The position numbers and the translations under genes are program-made. A DNA stretch of 64,000 nt. Source: Streptobacillus moniliformis DSM 12112. GTDB lineage: Bacteria > Fusobacteriota > Fusobacteriia > Fusobacteriales > Leptotrichiaceae. Under the pieces are notes generated by a model. It was not told where the DNA came from and searched no databases. It was given only the letters and a program-made list of their open reading frames with translations. Location of the stretch: contig NC_013515.1 in NCBI RefSeq assembly GCF_000024565.1, forward strand, positions 310,001-374,000. Reading direction: 5' to 3'. This document shows positions 8,119 to 16,900 of this stretch, one piece after another. Position 1 is the first letter of the stretch. Each line of letters starts with the position of its first letter.

Positions 8119-8727
8119 GTGAGAGATTTTGAGTTACTTTTAAATTTAATAGAGCTAGTGGAAAATAGAAAAATAGCAAAATTACAAGCTAGTGAAATTA
8201 TTAAAAAATATGGAGGAATTTCTAATATCTTAAGAGAAGATTTTAAGGTAATTGAAAATATGAATATTTTATCTAAAAAAACTATGAAAATTCTTGAAAA
8301 TGTTAGTCTAATATACAATCATATATTATTTAATGAATGTTTTGGAGAAGAAAAAAAGATTAGTTGTTTTGAAGATTTAGTAAAATATCTAAAATTTCAA
8401 TATGTAGATATGGAAAGAGAAGTATTTAAAGTGCTGTATTTTAATACTAAAAATGTTTTAATTAAAGATGAAAATATTTTTTATGGAACTATAGATAAAA
8501 GTGTAGTATATGTTAGAGAAATAGTTAAAAATATATTGAAGTATAATGCAAAGTCAATTATTATCGTACATAATCATCCTAGTGGGAACTTAGAACCATC
8601 TAATGATGATAGATGTTTAACAAAAAAGATAATTGATGTTTTAAAATTAATAGATGTAAGATTATCTGATCACATTATTATCTCTAATAAGGGATATTAT
8701 AGTTTTTTAGAAAATGGTCAGATTTAA
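8119..8727 (+). CDS. radC: RadC-family JAMM-domain protein
   Basis: This 202-residue protein belongs to the RadC (DUF2466) family. A helix-hairpin-helix-like N-terminal region (SEIIKKYGGISNILREDF) is followed by a JAMM metal-binding domain with His151, His153 and Asp164 in HNHPSGNLEPSNDD. The biological role of RadC is still unclear; the original DNA-repair assignment was withdrawn. The reading frame is open further upstream, but those codons lie in the promoter. The GTG at 8119 has AAGGGGG four bases ahead and is the supported start. The stop is followed within 14 bp by the next start, so it begins a long operon of nucleic-acid and cofactor genes. Confidence 0.88.
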   Translation: MRDFELLLNLIELVENRKIAKLQASEIIKKYGGISNILREDFKVIENMNILSKKTMKILENVSLIYNHILFNECFGEEKKISCFEDLVKYLKFQYVDMEREVFKVLYFNTKNVLIKDENIFYGTIDKSVVYVREIVKNILKYNAKSIIIVHNHPSGNLEPSNDDRCLTKKIIDVLKLIDVRLSDHIIISNKGYYSFLENGQI

Positions 8728-8740
8728 GAAAGAGGTTAAA

Positions 8741-9256
8741 ATGAATATTGTTAATATTAGATTTAGAAAAACAAAAAAAGTTTACCCTTTTTATATTGAA
8801 AATGTTGGTGAATATAAGAAGGGGGATTATGTAATAGTTGAAACTATTAGAGGAGATCAAATAGGTATAGTATTAGGTGAAAATAGACTAAATAATGTTA
8901 ATTTTGATTCAGATGAAGATGATTTGAAGATAAGAAAAGTTAAGAGAAAATTAAACGATGAAGAAATTAAAGAATTAGATGCTTTAGATGAAAAAGCTAG
9001 ACAAGCCTATTTTATTTGTAAAGAAATAGTTAAAAGGATATTACCTGAAATGAATTTAGTTATAGGTGAATACATGTTTGGTGGTGAAAAATTAATATTT
9101 TATTTCACTGCTGAAGGAAGATTAGATTTTAGAGATCTAGTTAAAGAAGTAAATAAAGCATTTAATAGAAGAGTAGAATTTTATCAAATAAAGTATAATG
9201 ATGAGGGTAGAATCCTTAATGCATTTGGGAAATACGGTCGTGAAATATACTGGTGA
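8741..9256 (+). CDS. PSP1-domain (RicT/YaaT-type) protein lacking its cysteines
   Basis: This is a 171-residue PSP1-domain protein. The start (NIRFRKTKKVYPF, GDYVIVETIRG) and the middle (MNLVIGEYMFGGEKLIFYFTAEGRLDF) follow the family closely. In RicT the next part carries a cysteine-rich stretch of the form GxCGxxLCC, which binds an iron-sulfur cluster with RicA and RicF. Here the equivalent reads ILNAFGKYGREIYW and the protein stops, so all those cysteines and the C-terminal tail are missing. The start is the ATG preceded by AAAGAGG. It overlaps nothing and is coupled to the following methyltransferase by one base. The role is uncertain; the domain assignment is firm. Confidence 0.8.
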   Translation: MNIVNIRFRKTKKVYPFYIENVGEYKKGDYVIVETIRGDQIGIVLGENRLNNVNFDSDEDDLKIRKVKRKLNDEEIKELDALDEKARQAYFICKEIVKRILPEMNLVIGEYMFGGEKLIFYFTAEGRLDFRDLVKEVNKAFNRRVEFYQIKYNDEGRILNAFGKYGREIYW

Positions 9257-9257
9257 T

Positions 9258-9869
9258 ATGACACATTATTTAGAAAGTGTAGATTTAAGATTAAATTGTG
9301 GTAAAGGAGCTTTAAATATTACCACTGATGCTTTAGATTTAGTAGATTTTGTTAAAGAAAATCTGGTTAATATAGATGAAATTGGAAGTATGCTTGATAT
9401 AGGTGCTGGAATAGGGACTATTACATTTATGCTATATAGGCAAAGAAATTTTACAGATTTTCATGCAGTAGAAATACAAAAAGATGTATATGATATATTA
9501 TTATCCAATATTTTATTAAATAATATGACGGTTAGTGCATATAATATGGATATAAAGGAGTTTCATTTACCATTTAAATTTAAATATATAATATCAAATC
9601 CACCATTTTATAAAACTAATAGTGGATATATGCCTCAAGATGAAGTTATGAAAATTTCAAAATTTGAAGTTTGTTTAAAAGTTTCAGAATTACTTGATGT
9701 TGTAAATGATTTATTAGATGATAGAGGGTACTTTTTTTTAATATTATCCATTGAAAGAGATGAGGAATTAAGAAAAGATAAGAGATTTATTATTAAAAAT
9801 TATAAAAAACATTTTAGAGGTAAAAAAGTTTTCATAAGTTATCTTTTGAGAAAGGATAAAAATGATTAA
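9258..9869 (+). CDS. TrmN6-like tRNA adenine methyltransferase
   Basis: This 203-residue SAM-dependent methyltransferase has motif I at MLDIGAGIGTITFML and the catalytic NPPF-type motif (ISNPPFYKT), which marks N6-adenine or related amino-methyltransferases. The short length and an N-terminal region reading LRLNCGKGALNITTDALDLVDFV fit the COG4123 family, which methylates A37 of tRNA1(Val). The frame is open upstream into the PSP1 gene. The ATG one base after that gene's TGA is chosen because it gives a family-length N-terminus and suggests translational coupling. The last 8 bases overlap the cupin gene. tRNA as target is inferred from the family. Confidence 0.75.
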   Translation: MTHYLESVDLRLNCGKGALNITTDALDLVDFVKENLVNIDEIGSMLDIGAGIGTITFMLYRQRNFTDFHAVEIQKDVYDILLSNILLNNMTVSAYNMDIKEFHLPFKFKYIISNPPFYKTNSGYMPQDEVMKISKFEVCLKVSELLDVVNDLLDDRGYFFLILSIERDEELRKDKRFIIKNYKKHFRGKKVFISYLLRKDKND

Positions 9870-10134
9870 TGAATATGGTGAATTAGTAGAAGTATTAATG
9901 GATGATAAGATTAAAGTTGAAAGAATAACTTCTAACTCTAATGTAACAGATTTTATGATTTCTGATTTAGATGAATATGTATATATTCTTGAAGGATGTT
10001 CTAAATTACTGGTTGGAGAAAAAGAAATATTTTTAAAGAAAGATACAGGATTTTTTATACCAAAAAATACAGAACATAAGGTTACATATACTAGTAGTGA
10101 TTGTAAATGGTTATGTATTTTTTTAAAGGAGTAG
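9862..10134 (+). CDS. Small single-domain cupin protein
   Basis: The 90-residue protein is one cupin beta-barrel: YVYILEGCSKLLVGEKEIFLKKDTGFFIPKNTEHKVTY contains the two conserved cupin segments, with a glutamate in the first and P-x-x-x-x-H in the second. The first-motif histidines are absent, so metal binding is doubtful. The substrate is unknown. It begins inside the end of the methyltransferase gene, with AAAGGA as ribosome binding site, and is followed two bases later by coaE, so it is an internal operon gene. Confidence 0.8.
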   Translation: MINEYGELVEVLMDDKIKVERITSNSNVTDFMISDLDEYVYILEGCSKLLVGEKEIFLKKDTGFFIPKNTEHKVTYTSSDCKWLCIFLKE

Positions 10135-10135
10135 T

Positions 10136-10726
10136 ATGATAGTAGGATTAACAGGTTCTATAGGAGTAGGGAAAAGTAAGATATTTGATTTCATTAAAAC
10201 TATTATGAAAGATGAGGCTGAATATATAGATGCAGATTTAATAACTGCTAAGCTATATAACATTGAAACTGTTAAAAAAGAACTTTACTCTATGTTTGGA
10301 ACATGTGATAAAAGTGAAATATCTAAAATAGTATTTTCAGATTCATCAAAACTTACTCTTCTTAATAATTATATGCATAAAATAATTATTAGAAAGTTAA
10401 AAGATGAAATTGAAAATTGTGATAAAAAATATATGTTTTTAGATGTTCCTTTAATATATGAATTAAATCTTCAGTATCTATTTGATAAAATAATAGTAGT
10501 ATATGCTCCTAAAAATATACAAATTGAAAGAATAATGAAAAGAAATAATTTGACATATGAAGAAGCTATTTCTCGTATAGAAAAACAAATAGATATAGAA
10601 ATAAAGAAAGAAAAAGCAGATTACATTATAGATAATTCTTCAGACATAGAAGTAGGTTATGTAAATACTTTAGATGTTTTGATGAAATTAAGAAAAGAGG
10701 AAACATATGGAAATAAAGAGTGCTGA
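10136..10726 (+). CDS. coaE: Dephospho-CoA kinase
   Basis: This 196-residue kinase carries out the last step of coenzyme A synthesis, phosphorylating the 3'-hydroxyl of dephospho-CoA. The P-loop is GSIGVGKS (residues 7-14), followed by the substrate-binding YIDADLITAKLY motif and, in the lid and C-terminal part, MFLDVPLIYELNL, RIMKRNNLTYEEAISRI and DYIIDNSSD. All are conserved features of CoaE. AAAGGAG lies before the ATG. The 3' end overlaps engB by 20 bp. Confidence 0.93.
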   Translation: MIVGLTGSIGVGKSKIFDFIKTIMKDEAEYIDADLITAKLYNIETVKKELYSMFGTCDKSEISKIVFSDSSKLTLLNNYMHKIIIRKLKDEIENCDKKYMFLDVPLIYELNLQYLFDKIIVVYAPKNIQIERIMKRNNLTYEEAISRIEKQIDIEIKKEKADYIIDNSSDIEVGYVNTLDVLMKLRKEETYGNKEC

Positions 10727-11282
10727 ATATTCAAAAAGTTGTATTAAACTTTCAGATTACCCTGAAAAAATGAATAATACAGAGATTGCATTTGTAGGAA
10801 GATCTAATGTAGGTAAATCATCTTTAATAAATACTATAGTAAAAAGAAATAATTTAGCTAGAACAAGTAAAACACCTGGTAGAACTCAACTAGTAAATTT
10901 TTTCTTAGTAAATAAGGATAGATATTTTGTTGATCTTCCAGGATATGGATTTGCTAAAGTACCAGCAAATATTAAGAAAAATTGGGGTAATATCATATCA
11001 GAATACTTAAACTCTGAAAGGAAAAAAGTGGTTTTTGTTTTGCTAGATATTAGACGTGTTCCAAGTGGTGAGGATATAGAAATGCTTGAATATTTAGAGC
11101 ATTATAACATAGAATACTATATAATATTTACAAAGTGTGATAAATTATCAAATAATGAAAAATTTAGACAGTTAAAGGAAATTAAGAAAAAATTAGAGTT
11201 TAGTAATGAAGATGTATTTTTTCATTCATCATTAAAAAATATTGGTACAGCAGAAATACTAGATTTCATTGATAAACTATAA
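10707..11282 (+). CDS. engB: Ribosome biogenesis GTPase EngB/YsxC
   Basis: This 191-residue GTPase acts in assembly of the large ribosomal subunit. G1 is GRSNVGKSS (residues 31-39), the G2 region reads TSKTPGRTQLVNFF, G3 is DLPGYGFA (from residue 76) and G4 is TKCD. These are the EngB/YsxC hallmarks. Length is normal. The start overlaps the end of coaE, and an AAAGAGGAAA ribosome binding site lies inside coaE. Confidence 0.96.
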   Translation: MEIKSAEYSKSCIKLSDYPEKMNNTEIAFVGRSNVGKSSLINTIVKRNNLARTSKTPGRTQLVNFFLVNKDRYFVDLPGYGFAKVPANIKKNWGNIISEYLNSERKKVVFVLLDIRRVPSGEDIEMLEYLEHYNIEYYIIFTKCDKLSNNEKFRQLKEIKKKLEFSNEDVFFHSSLKNIGTAEILDFIDKL

Positions 11283-11295
11283 AGGAGTGATGAAG

Positions 11296-11859
11296 ATGAT
11301 GTTATGGGTAATTTTAGGAGTGGTAATCCTAATATTTTTATGGGGAGTAGGAGTGTATAATAGATACATTAGTTTTGACATAGAAAATCAGACAGCTTTT
11401 AGCAATATAGGGACTTTTTTACAAAAGAGATTAGATTTAATTCCTAATTTAGTTGAAACAGTTAAAGGCTATGCTAAACATGAAAATAATACATTACAAA
11501 ATGTAGTAGAAGCAAGAAGTAAAATGCTTAAACTTGATTTAAATGATATCAATAATTTAGAGGAAATAAGAAAAATAGAAAATGAATTAACAAAGACCTT
11601 AAAATCTATTATGGCTTTAAGTGAATCATATCCTGATTTAAAAGCAAATGTTAGTTTCTTAGAATTACAAAAATCATTAACTGATATTGAAAATCAAATA
11701 GAGAGTGCAAGAAGATACTATAATGCTACTGTAGGTGAATTAAATAGTTTTGTTAGAAAATTTCCAACAGTTTTACTTGCAGGAATACTTAAATTTAGAA
11801 ATGCCGAATACTTTAAAGAAGATGTAGAGGCTAAGAATGCACCAAAAGTGAGCTTTTAA
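11296..11859 (+). CDS. lemA: LemA-family membrane protein
   Basis: This 187-residue protein has one N-terminal membrane helix (MLWVILGVVILIFLWGVGVY), then the LemA signature NRYISFDIENQTAFSNIGTF, LQKRLDLIPNLVETVKGYAKHE and the helical body ending in FPTVLLAGILKF. LemA proteins are small coiled helical proteins of unclear function that are very often encoded beside a DUF2207 protein, as here. Three ATGs are close together; the one at 11296 sits eight bases after GGAG and is preferred. The next gene starts one base after the stop. Confidence 0.9.
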   Translation: MMLWVILGVVILIFLWGVGVYNRYISFDIENQTAFSNIGTFLQKRLDLIPNLVETVKGYAKHENNTLQNVVEARSKMLKLDLNDINNLEEIRKIENELTKTLKSIMALSESYPDLKANVSFLELQKSLTDIENQIESARRYYNATVGELNSFVRKFPTVLLAGILKFRNAEYFKEDVEAKNAPKVSF

Positions 11860-11860
11860 T

Positions 11861-13621
11861 ATGAAAAAAATATTATTTTTTCTTTTTATTTCGATTTTTA
11901 CTTTTTCTTTTGAAAGTATATCTAATTTTGAAATGGATATATTAGTTAATCCAAATGGAGTTTTAGATGTTACAGAAAGAATAACATATATTACAGATAG
12001 TAATAGAAAAAGAGGTATTTATAGGATAATACCTTTTAAATATGATAGTGGTTCATATTTTAAATTTGAAGATAGAATTAAAATAGAAAATTTTAATGTT
12101 AAATATACAGACTATAATAATGAAGTGGGCCTATATAGTAAAATAGATGAAAATGTAATGGTGTATAGACTAGGGCAAAAAGATGTTTATTTACCTAGTA
12201 ATAAGGAAATTAATTATGAGATTAAATATAAGGTATATAATAGTATAAGAAGTAAAGATAATGTTAATCAAATATATTTCAATGCATTAGGAAATTATTG
12301 GGAAATGCCTGTTGAGAAATTTAAATTAAATGTTAGAGGAATTAAAGGAAATATCGAAGTATTTACAGGGTATGTTGGTGAGACTAATAAAGATTATCAA
12401 ATAACTGAATTAGAAAATGGATATGAAATTAATACTGTTCGTGTAAGTAATACAGGAGAAGGACTATCATTTTTACTAAATTCAGATAGTTTTGAATACT
12501 CAAGTTTTGATTTATGGTATAATAGAGCTAAGGCTTACCCTTTAATAATAGTCGTATTATTAACTATTTTACCTATTATGCTACTTAATATTTCTATATT
12601 TAAATTTAAAAAAAGAAATAAATTTAATAAAGCAATAATGGTAGAATATCTTGTTCCTGATATTTCGGCTTTAATAGCTAAAAGAATGGTAAGAAGAAAT
12701 ACATATTCTACTGACTTTTTAGTAGTATTATTCATGTTAATGCAAAAAGGAATAATTAAATTAAGAGAAAAAAATCCTGAACATGATTTTGATGAGGAAT
12801 ATGTAGTTAGATTTGGAGATAAGATTAAATCTAAAAGAAAAGATTTTAATGATTACGTTGAAAAACAATATTATGTTGACATGAATGTATATGAGTGTAT
12901 GCAAGATATTTTGTCTAAAGAAGAAAATATATTTTTAAATAGGACTATACTTTATAAAAATGATATATTTAAATCAAAAAAAACTATAGTATTGGTTGAA
13001 GATGATTTAAAACAATATTTTGATGAGAAATACTATACTGAATATGAAATATCAGTATTAAAATATTTAAATATTATATTAATTATGTCTTTTTTTGTAA
13101 TAGGAAGTATAGTAGTATTTATTGGAAAGAATGTTTTTTCAGAAATACAAATGTTATTAGTATTAGGAGCAATGTTTTTTATTACATTTATGAATGCTAT
13201 AACAGTTAAAAGATATACTAAAATTTATGAAAAAAATTATCCAAAAGTAAAAGGATTTGAGAAATTTTTACAAAAAACAGAAGTAGAAAAACTTAAACAT
13301 TTTAAAACAGAAGAAGAGGTAATAACATATTTTAAACAAATTCTTCCATTTGCTATAGCATTTGGATTACAGAATCAATATTTAAAAATGTTAGATAATG
13401 TAGTTTCTAGACTATTATTAGATATTGAAAAAATACGTGATAACTTATATTATTCTCATATTGTTAATATTATGTACTATAATAGAATAATAAATAAAAG
13501 TATAGAAACAGAAATTAATAACAACAATAGTTATGGTGGAAATTCAAAATTTTCAGGAGGATTTTCTTCTTCAGGTTCATCAGGTGGTGGATTTGGAGGA
13601 GGAGGGGGAAGAAGTTGGTAA
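11861..13621 (+). CDS. DUF2207-family membrane protein with Gly-rich tail
   Basis: The 586-residue protein has a signal peptide (KILFFLFISIFTFSF), a DUF2207 extracytoplasmic domain (starting FEMDILVNPNGVLDVTERI), membrane helices near residues 225-245 and two near 400-445, and a C-terminal tail of Gly and Ser ending SGGGFGGGGGRSW. The tail and layout are typical of DUF2207 proteins partnered with LemA. Function is unknown; an envelope role is inferred from topology. A terminator directly follows, so this is the last gene of the radC operon. Confidence 0.85.
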   Translation: MKKILFFLFISIFTFSFESISNFEMDILVNPNGVLDVTERITYITDSNRKRGIYRIIPFKYDSGSYFKFEDRIKIENFNVKYTDYNNEVGLYSKIDENVMVYRLGQKDVYLPSNKEINYEIKYKVYNSIRSKDNVNQIYFNALGNYWEMPVEKFKLNVRGIKGNIEVFTGYVGETNKDYQITELENGYEINTVRVSNTGEGLSFLLNSDSFEYSSFDLWYNRAKAYPLIIVVLLTILPIMLLNISIFKFKKRNKFNKAIMVEYLVPDISALIAKRMVRRNTYSTDFLVVLFMLMQKGIIKLREKNPEHDFDEEYVVRFGDKIKSKRKDFNDYVEKQYYVDMNVYECMQDILSKEENIFLNRTILYKNDIFKSKKTIVLVEDDLKQYFDEKYYTEYEISVLKYLNIILIMSFFVIGSIVVFIGKNVFSEIQMLLVLGAMFFITFMNAITVKRYTKIYEKNYPKVKGFEKFLQKTEVEKLKHFKTEEEVITYFKQILPFAIAFGLQNQYLKMLDNVVSRLLLDIEKIRDNLYYSHIVNIMYYNRIINKSIETEINNNNSYGGNSKFSGGFSSSGSSGGGFGGGGGRSW

Positions 13622-13628
13622 TAAAATT

Positions 13629-13659
13629 GGAGGCATTTAGAAATATTTGCCTCCTTTTT
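13629..13659 (+). terminator. Terminator of the radC-to-DUF2207 operon
   Basis: GGAGGCA (13629-13635) pairs with TGCCTCC (13648-13654), followed by TTTTTA. Confidence 0.85.
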
Positions 13660-13674
13660 ATAATCTAAGTAATG

Positions 13675-13703
13675 TTGACAAAATATACGGGGGAGGATAT
13701 AAT
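13675..13703 (+). promoter_or_regulatory. Consensus promoter of the three-gene outer-membrane operon, with a short G-run spacer
   Basis: TTGACA (13675-13680) and TATAAT (13698-13703) are both perfect and 17 bp apart. The spacer is A-rich, then contains five Gs (13689-13693) close to the -10. The same design with 10 and 11 Gs occurs at 45942 and 58778. Confidence 0.85.
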
Positions 13704-13731
13704 AAAGTGAAAAATAATTAAGGAGGAAAAG

Positions 13732-15675
13732 ATGTTAAAAGGAAATAAATTAATAGCCTTAATGACAATAAGCACAACATTATTAGGGGCAGAGTACTAC
13801 ATAAAGAATGACAGTAAGTTAGAATTAGGTTATGATACTAAATTTACAAAAAAAGGTTCAAGTGAATTAAACTTAGGAGGAATCTTTGGAGATAATAGAG
13901 AGTTATTTACATTTGTAGGAGCAGAAATAAATGGTAAAAACACAATAGATGGAAAACTTACAACAGGATTAAGTGTAAAAAAGAGATTAATACAAGAAAT
14001 AGAATTAATATTAAATGCAGGATATCAATATAAGGGAGGTTATGAAAACTCAATAAAAGAGCTATTAAAGAGTAGAGGAGAATGGGACAAAAAATTTGAT
14101 AAAGATAAAGATGCTTTAAAAGAATATTATCATTCACAAGGATTAAGATTTAAAGATGAAGAATCTTTATTCTCAGGAATAGTAAACTATGATCATAGTA
14201 AATTTAAATTACATAGTGGAATAATATATACAGCAGGCTATTTAAAAGATAATACATTTAGATTAGAAAGTTTTGTAAATATAAAGGGTAAGAAGAATAA
14301 CCATGAACTAGAAGGAGACATAAACTATAAGCTAAAGAAAGACACTTATGCAAAGGGAGGAAGATTAAAGTTAGGATTAAATACAACAAGTAAACTAGGG
14401 AAAGTAGAATTATCTAATAAAGGAAAGATATATTTAGGTACACTAATACCAAATAAGAGAAATTATTCAATAACATTAGGAAGTGAACTAAAATATAATG
14501 TAAATAATTTAGAAATGTTAGGATCAATAGGTTCAGAGTTAGTGTTTAAGGAAGTAGAATCAAACAAACTAATAAATGAATTAAAAATATCATATAATCC
14601 AGAAATAAAATTAGAATTAAGCTATGATAGTGATAAAGTAAAATTTGAATCAAAGAATAAGATAATAGGAAGAATAGAGAGTAAAGGCTCAAAACTAAAC
14701 GCAGAAGAATACGAGAAGAATAAAAAAGATCAAACAATAGCATTAGCATATAGTGGAAATATGTTAAAGTCTAGATTAAAAGACTTTGATATTAGGGTAG
14801 TAGGAAGATATGTAGTTAGAGTAACTATGAATAAAGATAGTAATGATGCAAAGCTTGATAAGACAGAACATTTATTAGAAGTAGGGACTGGATTAACAAT
14901 AGAGAAGAAGAATAAGAGATTTGATACAAGAAGTAGTATAGATGGAAGATATATATTTGGTAGAATAGAAGATAAGAACTTTAGTATATTAAACTTATGG
15001 AGTGATAATAAAGCAGAGTATATGGTTAATGAAAGATTAATATTAAGTGGAGAATTAAACTTTACAAGTTCAAATAGGCTATCAATATTAAATCATAACT
15101 CAAATGATGATGAACTATTACTATTAGCAGACACAAAAGGGACAATAGATTACAAGATAAATAAAAAGCTAAGCTTAACAACGACAATAGGTGCAAAGAC
15201 TATATCATTGTTTAGCATATTGAAAAAAAATGAGAATAATAACAAATTACATTTAAGTTCAAAGTATACATATAAGGTGTATAATGAAAGTAAGTTAAAG
15301 TATAGTGTAAGAGAAAATATAAGTTTAACAGGTAAATTAGATATGAGTTATTCAGGAGGTATAAAATCAGATAAGTTATATGAGAGTTTAAATAAGATAA
15401 AGAGAGATCAGATAGTTGAAAAGGGACTAAAAGAGATTAGTAAAGAGGATTTAAAGAAGATAACAGAAGAAGAAACTAACTTTGGTAATGATACAAGCTC
15501 ATTATTATTAATAGCACCAAGTGTAGAGGGAGAGATAAGCTATTTAAATGATAAGTTGTTAATTAAGCCTAGTTTAGGAGTAGACATAAAAGCATATATA
15601 AAATTAAATCAATCTAAACTTGAGTATAAGGAAACAAATGTAAAGACAGGATTGAAGGTAGAATATAGATGGTAG
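13732..15675 (+). CDS. Outer-membrane beta-barrel protein, paralogue 1
   Basis: The 647-residue protein has a signal peptide (LIALMTISTTLLGA, cleavage likely before EYYIKNDS) and then almost entirely alternating beta-strand sequence, ending in the aromatic beta-signal KTGLKVEYRW. It is clearly paralogous to the third gene of the operon: both share YIKNDSKLELGYD-like starts, GYQY(K/E)GG, FYHSQGLR-type and WSDNKA(E/D)Y(M/I)VN segments. No passenger or enzymatic domain is recognised. A porin-like or adhesin-like role is possible. AAGGAGG lies before the ATG. Isoleucine codons are almost all ATA, which differs from the neighbouring housekeeping genes. Confidence 0.75.
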   Translation: MLKGNKLIALMTISTTLLGAEYYIKNDSKLELGYDTKFTKKGSSELNLGGIFGDNRELFTFVGAEINGKNTIDGKLTTGLSVKKRLIQEIELILNAGYQYKGGYENSIKELLKSRGEWDKKFDKDKDALKEYYHSQGLRFKDEESLFSGIVNYDHSKFKLHSGIIYTAGYLKDNTFRLESFVNIKGKKNNHELEGDINYKLKKDTYAKGGRLKLGLNTTSKLGKVELSNKGKIYLGTLIPNKRNYSITLGSELKYNVNNLEMLGSIGSELVFKEVESNKLINELKISYNPEIKLELSYDSDKVKFESKNKIIGRIESKGSKLNAEEYEKNKKDQTIALAYSGNMLKSRLKDFDIRVVGRYVVRVTMNKDSNDAKLDKTEHLLEVGTGLTIEKKNKRFDTRSSIDGRYIFGRIEDKNFSILNLWSDNKAEYMVNERLILSGELNFTSSNRLSILNHNSNDDELLLLADTKGTIDYKINKKLSLTTTIGAKTISLFSILKKNENNNKLHLSSKYTYKVYNESKLKYSVRENISLTGKLDMSYSGGIKSDKLYESLNKIKRDQIVEKGLKEISKEDLKKITEEETNFGNDTSSLLLIAPSVEGEISYLNDKLLIKPSLGVDIKAYIKLNQSKLEYKETNVKTGLKVEYRW

Positions 15676-15688
15676 TGAAAGGAGAATA

Positions 15689-16900
15689 ATGAGAGGAATA
15701 AAAATTTTTTTATTGATGCTTGCTATGATTTCTAATGTATCATTATCATCTAAAAACCAGTTTAAGAATGTATCGAAGAAAATAAATAAAGTTATGGAAG
15801 ATAAGAAAGAGACTAAGTTATTTGATTTTAAGAATTCTAAGAAAGTAAAGGTTGAATTAGGTTCTAATATAGAATTAAATAAAGGTATGGAATCAGATGG
15901 AGGAGTAAATCTTAATGGTTCACTAACATTGTATGAATTTTTAAAATTATCAGGTAAATTAGGATTTGGAATTGATTCTACTAGTAAAGAATTAAGATCA
16001 TCGGAAACATGGTTAGGATTGGGGTTAAATTTTAAAGAATTTGGTAATTTGGAATTAAAAATGAATTACGATAGAAAAATAGCACTTAGTTATGAATATA
16101 AGAAAAAAATTAATGATTTTGATATAGATGTTAAAGGTGGATATAGTTCATATAAGGCAGAATATGACTATGCTAATAAAGATGATAATGAAGAAAGAAG
16201 AGAAAGTAGATATGAGATAGATACTAAATTGAAGTATAATTTTTGGGAAAATTTTACATTAGTTAATAATCTAAGTTTTTGGCTATCTATGTTTCATTCA
16301 ACTAAAAGATTAATTCCATATTCTTTTTTAATAGGAACAGGAATAGATTATAAGAATACTTTATTAAAAGGTAATGATTATAAGGGAACATTAATATCGG
16401 GTATACATGTTAATCATTTAAATGAAAGACGTCAATATATTGTTGCTGATAATGATCATCTGACAACTAGCGATGATGACGAAGAAGATAATATGTCTAG
16501 TGATTTAGAAAGTTTTTTAAGAGACTCTGAAAATTATAAAATATTTGAATTTGAAACATATTTAGGTTATGAATTTGAGAAACAGTTAAAAAAAGATAGT
16601 AATATAAGTATTTTAGGTAAATTATCTGCTACTATAAATAATATACATAAAAGTGAAATGAAAGAGAGATATAAAAAAGATGGAACGACTTATATTGAAA
16701 TAAAGAATAATGGAGATGATGTTATTCCAAAAACAACAACTAATATTAAATTAACACCAAAAATAAAATTAAGTTATAAATTTAATAAAAATATTAGTAT
16801 GGATATGGAGTATGATCTTGATATTGCTTTTAACAATAATGGATCAGTTAAATATAATAATAAATTAAGAACAGGAGTTAAATATACATGGGAAAAATAG
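15689..16900 (+). CDS. Outer-membrane beta-barrel protein, middle gene of the operon
   Basis: The 403-residue protein has a signal peptide (IKIFLLMLAMISNVSLS) and long beta-strand-rich sequence ending LRTGVKYTWEK. The last 50 residues (LTPKIKLSYKFNKNISMDMEY and onward) match the C-terminal module of the 1308-residue protein at 37671, so they share a barrel-closing unit. The normal terminal aromatic is followed by two extra residues (E-K), because the gene overlaps the next one by 13 bp. An acidic stretch with DDDEEDN lies near residues 260-270. The start has GAAAGGAG upstream, 13 bp after the previous stop. Function is unknown. Confidence 0.72.
   Translation: MRGIKIFLLMLAMISNVSLSSKNQFKNVSKKINKVMEDKKETKLFDFKNSKKVKVELGSNIELNKGMESDGGVNLNGSLTLYEFLKLSGKLGFGIDSTSKELRSSETWLGLGLNFKEFGNLELKMNYDRKIALSYEYKKKINDFDIDVKGGYSSYKAEYDYANKDDNEERRESRYEIDTKLKYNFWENFTLVNNLSFWLSMFHSTKRLIPYSFLIGTGIDYKNTLLKGNDYKGTLISGIHVNHLNERRQYIVADNDHLTTSDDDEEDNMSSDLESFLRDSENYKIFEFETYLGYEFEKQLKKDSNISILGKLSATINNIHKSEMKERYKKDGTTYIEIKNNGDDVIPKTTTNIKLTPKIKLSYKFNKNISMDMEYDLDIAFNNNGSVKYNNKLRTGVKYTWEK

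Noticed and set aside
13600-13620. G-rich run at the end of the DUF2207 gene as another phase-variable tract
   Set aside because: It encodes the Gly-rich tail with mixed GGA and GGG codons and is not a long homopolymer, nor in a promoter.
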